A DNA stretch of 35,745 bases, taken from the NCBI RefSeq assembly GCF_016464015.1, contig NZ_JACDXT010000047.1:1-35745 (forward strand). The letters are read 5' to 3'. Position numbers and translations under genes: made by a program. A model generated the notes under the pieces. The model had not been told where the DNA came from, did not search any database, and saw only the letters and a list, made by a program, of their open reading frames with translations. This DNA is from Psychrobacter sp. bablab_jr014 (GTDB lineage: Bacteria; Pseudomonadota; Gammaproteobacteria; Pseudomonadales; Moraxellaceae). The stretch's first letter is position 1. Every line of letters begins with the position of its first letter. Shown one piece after another: positions 32,102 to 35,745 of this stretch.

Positions 32102-32622
32102 GTGAGACAAAAAAAATAGCGGACGTGCTGATGCAGCATCTGCCATTTGGTGCATATGACCACAGCCATAACACAGTTATATATAAAGATATTATAGCAC
32201 ATAGCAAGGCGTTAGAGTTGGTCAAAATATCATCTGCGCGCATTTTTGCGGTGTTAAAGGGCATACCTGATGCCCTGATTGATGAGTTTGAGCGTGAGTA
32301 CGGCTTGCCACTCTTATGTGGTCAAAGTGATGTCGGCAATACAGTCGATGACCGCCGCGCTGAAATTGAGCGCGTCAAGCGTGAGGGGCACGTACTGCTT
32401 AATATTGCAGGGCTACACGCGCTATTTGCCCGCTACAATCAAACGGTTTTATCGGTACAAACTTACGTGCCTATGCAGTGCTTAGGGCCGTGTGTCGATC
32501 CGCTCAATACAGACAGGCTGCGCTTTCGTGTCACCTTGACGTTAGCAAAACCGATTCGGGCAGATATGGCGTGCTTATCTAAACATTACTTACCCGCTTC
32601 TCTCAGACTTGATATTAAATAA
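32098..32622 (+). CDS. Baseplate/tail protein gp48-like (DUF2313 type)
   Basis: The protein is 174 residues: VLMQHLPFGAYDHSHN near the start, FEREYGLPLLCGQSDVGNTV and DDRRAEIERVKREGHVLLN (about 83-101) are family hallmarks of Mu gp48. It connects the wedges to fibres. It overlaps gp47 by four bases (ATGA). Confidence 0.86.
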   Translation: MSETKKIADVLMQHLPFGAYDHSHNTVIYKDIIAHSKALELVKISSARIFAVLKGIPDALIDEFEREYGLPLLCGQSDVGNTVDDRRAEIERVKREGHVLLNIAGLHALFARYNQTVLSVQTYVPMQCLGPCVDPLNTDRLRFRVTLTLAKPIRADMACLSKHYLPASLRLDIK

Positions 32623-32630
32623 GGACACTT

Positions 32631-33398
32631 ATGCACCGCATTGATTCAGCCACCGCGCGCGCCAACGCTAACGGCGACGGTAAAACAGGGTTTCACGACA
32701 ACAGTGATTTGCCCAATCAAGACGCGACTTATTTCACGCCTGAATGGTCAAACGCACTCCAAGAGGAAGTGGCGGGCGTTATCGAAGGCTTAGGACTGGC
32801 GTTAGATAAATCGGATAATGGGCAACTCTTAAAGGCGCTAGTACAGCAATTCGGTGAAAAAAAAGTGCTTGAAGATGCTATCAAAGATTATAAAGCGATG
32901 TTTGAAAAAGACCGTGAGCGCTTAGATGAACTCGAATCACGCACTTATGAAGATACACAAATAGGCGAGCTGTTTTGGACGTCTAAGCATTTCGCTACAG
33001 CAGCAGAAGTCGCAGAATACAAGGGCTACGGTACATGGCAGCGTGCATTACAAGGGCGTGTGGCGGTTGGTTTTTCTGCCGACCCCGAAGACCATGTCGA
33101 CTTTAGAACACATGGCAAGCTATATGGTGAGCGTGAACATACTTTGACGTTAGAAGAAACACCAGAACATAAACACAGTCAAGATGATGTTTTTGATAAA
33201 TTTGGCAGTAATGCTTCTGAGTCTGGGCTAGAAACACAAGCAGCAGGCGATTATAACAAGCAGCCTGAAGAGTACGGGACGGGAGATTTAACTGCGACTG
33301 ATTGGGAACGGGCAACTGAGCAATCGCGTGGCGGTAATCAACCCCACAATAATATGCAGCCATCGCAGACACTCGACTGCTGGGAGCGGGTTACCTAA
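32631..33398 (+). CDS. Tail fibre protein, short
   Basis: The protein is 255 residues. The N-terminal baseplate-attachment part (MHRIDSATARANANGDGKTG, then FTPEWSNALQEEVAGVIE) is followed by a coiled coil (about 85-110). The C-terminal part has the collar-type tip signatures HTLTLEETPEHKH and GGNQPHNNMQPSQTLDCWER, found at the end of many phage fibres. It is much shorter than Mu S, with no fibre-assembly gene, no second S-U cassette and no Gin-type invertase nearby, so host range switching by inversion is not expected. Confidence 0.85.
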   Translation: MHRIDSATARANANGDGKTGFHDNSDLPNQDATYFTPEWSNALQEEVAGVIEGLGLALDKSDNGQLLKALVQQFGEKKVLEDAIKDYKAMFEKDRERLDELESRTYEDTQIGELFWTSKHFATAAEVAEYKGYGTWQRALQGRVAVGFSADPEDHVDFRTHGKLYGEREHTLTLEETPEHKHSQDDVFDKFGSNASESGLETQAAGDYNKQPEEYGTGDLTATDWERATEQSRGGNQPHNNMQPSQTLDCWERVT

Positions 33399-33557
33399 TA
33401 AATGAAAGACGGAGCGGTAATAGAGTGTTAGAGCACCCTACTACCCTCTTTGACAGCTATACCCTGTCGCAAAGCTAAGACTCCGCCGCCGTGTACACAG
33501 CGAGCGGAGTGTAACACAGAATCTAACGCGGTTCTAACGCTAAGCACAGGAAAAATT
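33399..33557 (+). promoter_or_regulatory. com operon leader with promoter candidate and hairpin
   Basis: TTGACA at 33450-33455 is followed after 19 bases by a weak CTAAGA (33475-33480). A long spacer and poor -10 recall the activator-dependent Mu mom promoter. CTCCGC (33481-33486) pairs with GCGGAG (33504-33509) around the palindrome GTGTACAC. Two TCTAACGC copies (33522-33529, 33533-33540) lie 11 bases apart just before com. No GATC (Dam) cluster like that of Mu mom is present in this stretch. Confidence 0.4.
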
Positions 33558-33782
33558 ATGAAGTTTATTTCATGCCAAGAATGCAACAAAAAACTACTCA
33601 AAATCGGCAATTTTGATCGTCTATCAATCAAATGCCCGCGTTGTAAAACGCTAAATCACCTGAGCGCCGTGAGCGCCACATCAGAAGACCGCGAGTCTCA
33701 AACTAAACAAGGACAACCTCGTGGCCACACGCAAAAAGACCCCAACGGTCGACCCCAAAGCACCCGCCAAAAATGGCTATAA
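33558..33782 (+). CDS. com: Com-like zinc-finger translational activator
   Basis: The protein is 74 residues from the ATG at 33558 (AGGA eight bases upstream). C6-x2-C9 (SCQECN) and C26-x2-C29 (IKCPRCK) form the rubredoxin-like finger of Mu Com, with FISCQECNKKLLKIGNFD and KCPRCKTLN matching the family. Com in Mu binds the mom messenger, opens a stem that hides the start, and so allows translation of the DNA-modifying enzyme. Here the next long gene is not a plain mom but an ABC-GNAT fusion. The Com tail (after about residue 40) is Gln/Arg-rich, overlapped by the next small gene. Confidence 0.9.
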   Translation: MKFISCQECNKKLLKIGNFDRLSIKCPRCKTLNHLSAVSATSEDRESQTKQGQPRGHTQKDPNGRPQSTRQKWL

Positions 33783-33894
33783 ATACAAGCCGAAGCATGG
33801 CGTTATCGTCAACTGTGACGATGAGCAGCACCAAAAAGCAGTCTATGACGCACTAAAGGCACAGGACTATAATATTAAGGTGGTGGCAGTATGA
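33721..33894 (+). CDS. Small basic protein between com and the ABC-GNAT gene
   Basis: The protein is 57 residues from a GTG at 33721 with AAGGA seven bases upstream. It overlaps com by 62 bases in another frame and the next gene by four (ATGA). A Lys/Pro-rich start (ATRKKTPTVDPKAPAKNGYK) precedes a compact alpha/beta segment, KHGVIVNCDDEQHQKAVYDA then QDYNIKVVAV. Such a short CDDE...VYDAL module occurs in small phage proteins near DNA-modification genes, but I cannot name a family or function. Tight overlaps imply coupled translation with the enzyme gene. Confidence 0.7.
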   Translation: MATRKKTPTVDPKAPAKNGYKYKPKHGVIVNCDDEQHQKAVYDALKAQDYNIKVVAV

Positions 33895-34982
33895 ACATTG
33901 ATATTCATCACCAATGTACTGATCATGACGGCTACCGTGCTGCGCGTATTAAAAGTCTCTTTAATGTAGAGCAAGGCGCAAACGTGCATATCAGCGCTGA
34001 TTTACCTATTGACGATAACGATTGGCAAATCGGTGTTATTGTCGGTGGTTCAGGCACAGGTAAAACCAGCATCGGCAAAAAGCTGTGGCGCGGTACACCG
34101 ATTCATAATCCTAAATGGGATAAGACACAGCCAATTATTGACCAAATTGCCGCCGATGGCAGTATTGACGAAGCTACCGCTTGCCTATCAGCGGTGGGTC
34201 TTGGCACAGTGCCCGCATGGCTACGCCCATTTCACGTGCTGAGCAATGGTGAACAATTCCGTGCCAACCTTGCGCGGGCGCTCGCTGATGCACCTGACAG
34301 GCTAATCATTGATGAATTTAGTAGTGTCGTTGATCGTCAAATTGCTTGTATAGGGGCTAATGCCTTTGCCAAGTCGTGGCGACGTACTAAAGGCAAGCAA
34401 GCGGTATTACTTACTTGTCATTATGACGTATTGGATTGGCTAAAACCCGACTGGGTATATGACACCTCTAAAGGCGAATTTACACGGGGGCAACTTCGGC
34501 AACGACCAGCCATCGACTTTGACATCTATCAAACAGACTGGCGATTTTGGGAACTATTTGAGCCGCATCACTATTTAAAGCTGCCCCGCATGATTGCGGC
34601 CACAAATTACGTGGCGGTGGTTGATGGTAAACCTGTTGCCCATCTTGCGGTATCAACGCGCCCAGGACTCATCGAAGCGCGTGCGTGTCGATTGGTTGTA
34701 ATGCCCGAATGGCAAGGCGCGGGCATCGGTATGCGCTTTCTTAATCGTATCTGTGATGACTGGCTGAATGGTGATAATCGCTATAACAAGCCGCTGCGGA
34801 CAATATTCCACACCAGTCACCCTAATCTAGCGGCTGCTCTACGACGTGACCCTAAATGGACACAGATTAGCGGCAAGCTATACGGTGATAAGCCTAGTAA
34901 AACAAGCACGTCAAAAGGCAAGTATGGCGGGCATTTTCGCGCTATACAGGGCTTTCGTTATTTGGGGGCTGACTATGATTAA
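33891..34982 (+). CDS. ABC-type ATPase fused to a GNAT acyltransferase, mom replacement candidate
   Basis: The protein is 363 residues. The N-terminal ABC ATPase has Walker A GGSGTGKTS (52-60), signature LSNGEQ (117-122), Walker B LIIDEF (138-143, D141-E142) and the switch histidine H177 (LLTCHYD). There is no membrane domain, so it is not a transporter. Residues 205-360 are a GNAT fold with acyl-CoA motif RLVVMPEWQGAGIGMRF (267-283). This arrangement is known as ABC ATPase fused to an acetyltransferase (COG2401-like). Mu Mom is itself GNAT-related, and Com precedes this gene, so I infer ATP-dependent modification of phage DNA bases to evade restriction. The substrate is unknown. The stop overlaps the formyltransferase-like gene. 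Confidence 0.85.
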   Translation: MNIDIHHQCTDHDGYRAARIKSLFNVEQGANVHISADLPIDDNDWQIGVIVGGSGTGKTSIGKKLWRGTPIHNPKWDKTQPIIDQIAADGSIDEATACLSAVGLGTVPAWLRPFHVLSNGEQFRANLARALADAPDRLIIDEFSSVVDRQIACIGANAFAKSWRRTKGKQAVLLTCHYDVLDWLKPDWVYDTSKGEFTRGQLRQRPAIDFDIYQTDWRFWELFEPHHYLKLPRMIAATNYVAVVDGKPVAHLAVSTRPGLIEARACRLVVMPEWQGAGIGMRFLNRICDDWLNGDNRYNKPLRTIFHTSHPNLAAALRRDPKWTQISGKLYGDKPSKTSTSKGKYGGHFRAIQGFRYLGADYD

Positions 34983-35496
34983 AGTGATGATAGTTGGTCA
35001 AAAGTGGCTTGCTGAGCATTTATTACAGCTCTGTAGCGATATGGACGATGTGGAAGTTGTATTGATGTCAGTGCCTTCTTTGACTGACAGGGCGGCTGTA
35101 TTAGCCAATAAGCTAAGTATATCTGTGTCTGAATACGGCAAAACATTAACGGCAGATGATGTACCTAGCGGTATTGATGTCATATTGATGGCACATGCGT
35201 ATTGCTTTGTCAGTGTTGATGCGCGGGCTAAGGCTAGACTGGGCGCGGTAGGCTATCACCCAAGCCTGCTGCCTGCTTATAAAGGTAAAAGCGCCGTCGC
35301 AGACGCATTCTATGCAGGTGAGGCATTTACTGGCGGTTCGCTGTATCAGTTGGACGACGGCTGGGATACTGGTGCAGTTATTTTACAGAGTAGTGTGTCC
35401 ATTGATTCGGACAGTACGGTGCAGTCACTATGGCGGGGCAAATTAGCACCGCTCGGTTTAGAACTGTTTGCGGCATACTTATATAGTGTAAGTTGA
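34975..35496 (+). CDS. Formyltransferase-like enzyme in the com operon
   Basis: The protein is 173 residues from the ATG at 34975, overlapping the previous gene by eight bases. A Rossmann-like start (MIKVMIVGQKWLAEHLLQLC) leads to the formyltransferase core GYHPSLLPAYKGKSAVADAF (93-112) and GGSLYQLDDGWDTGAVILQ (120-138). H95 and D131 match the catalytic His and Asp of folate-dependent formyltransferases, but the usual Asn two residues before the His is G93. It lacks the C-terminal domain of Fmt. With the ABC-GNAT enzyme it probably adds a one-carbon or related group in DNA modification; both the donor and the base are unknown. The right phage end follows. Confidence 0.8.
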   Translation: MIKVMIVGQKWLAEHLLQLCSDMDDVEVVLMSVPSLTDRAAVLANKLSISVSEYGKTLTADDVPSGIDVILMAHAYCFVSVDARAKARLGAVGYHPSLLPAYKGKSAVADAFYAGEAFTGGSLYQLDDGWDTGAVILQSSVSIDSDSTVQSLWRGKLAPLGLELFAAYLYSVS

Positions 35497-35604
35497 ATAC
35501 TTAGTATTCTGCATTAGTGCTTACCCGCATTAGTGCAGAATAACTTACAAAAACTTAGTGCAGAATGAGTTTTAAATTAGTGCAGAATAAATTCGCAAAT
35601 TACA
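35497..35604. other. Right phage end with three inverted transposase boxes (attR region)
   Basis: Three copies of TAGTGCAGAATAA-type boxes (reverse of the left-end box) occur at 35531-35547, 35556-35572 and 35578-35594, spaced 25 and 22 bases apart, as R3, R2 and R1 in Mu. A degenerate pair lies at 35503-35520. The end is placed at 35604 (TTACA), 27 bases from the inner edge of the outermost box, matching the left end. No target duplication is seen when the flanks (catac on the right, aaaga on the left) are compared. Confidence 0.75.
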
Positions 35605-35656
35605 CATACAGAGTTTACGCGTGTTCATACCTTGCTATTACACAATCTTATTAAAG

Positions 35657-35745
35657 GTGTACGAAATGTTTACGACGGGCATAAGTTTAGCATTATAGGA
35701 CTAAAATCTATTTAAAGGATTTCCCTTGCGCCACTAAAATTGACA
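35657..35745. repeat. Terminal direct repeat, right copy
   Basis: These 89 bases equal 1-89 exactly. Together with 35605-35656 they lie outside the right phage end. Joined, the circle would place about 193 bases (35605-35656 plus 1-141) between the two phage ends. Confidence 0.9.

Noticed and set aside
33450..33557. Longer com start upstream
   Set aside because: The added residues match nothing and cover the hairpin and repeat region; the ATG at 33558 has a good ribosome site and gives the Com length.

Overview
The window is an almost complete Mu-like transposable phage (Mu gene order, contractile-tail myovirus). It carries a DDE transposase A, a B ATPase, a Ner regulator, GemA, Mor, a Mu-type head (terminase, DUF935 portal, MuF, gpG, protease/scaffold, gpT) and a Mu-type tail (sheath, tube, frameshifted chaperone, tape measure, gpN, gp44-gp48, fibre), followed by a com operon. 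The first 89 bases are repeated exactly as the last 89 bases, so the contig closes to a circle of 35,656 bp. Codon and base composition and the mix of gene relatives would suit a moderately AT-rich gammaproteobacterium such as a Moraxellaceae member (Psychrobacter-like), but nothing in the window proves the host.

Layout. 1-449: sequence outside the phage end, then three transposase-binding boxes of the left end. 450-1479: leftward repressor and a small gene, and a control region with an array of GAAC half-sites. 1480-7279: rightward early operon (ner, A, B, two-winged-helix protein, small membrane protein, HTH/Cys protein, DUF3164, HU). 7331-9292: a leftward, AT-richer cargo gene encoding a MutL-like GHKL ATPase fused to a PD-(D/E)xK nuclease. 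9479-10325: gemA and mor. 10490-12009: lysis genes. 12019-21449: packaging and head, with a leftward ribbon-helix-helix-like gene and a tRNA-like structure on the opposite strand. 21486-33398: connector, tail, baseplate and fibre, with another leftward cargo gene at 27265-27873. 33558-35496: com followed by a small protein, an ABC-ATPase/GNAT fusion and a formyltransferase-like protein. 35531-35604: right end with three inverted transposase boxes.

How it works together. Repressor and Ner would compete at the 1344-1468 operator array to choose lysogeny or replicative transposition by A and B acting on the two ends. Mor would then turn on the late region from near 10470. The last operon sits where Mu has com-mom. 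Here mom is absent, and its place is taken by an ABC-GNAT fusion plus a formyltransferase-like enzyme, a plausible alternative DNA-modification module.

Most unusual points: (1) the com/ABC-GNAT/formyltransferase operon; (2) the GHKL-nuclease fusion; (3) a tail sheath apparently encoded in two pieces, with an SDG repeat and an unrelated insert between them, and a duplicated 3' end carrying a small hairpin element; (4) that element also lies outside the left phage end, with compensatory base changes in both stems; (5) a cloverleaf with 23 extra bases in its anticodon loop; (6) a circle that joins the phage ends through about 193 bp with no matching target duplication.
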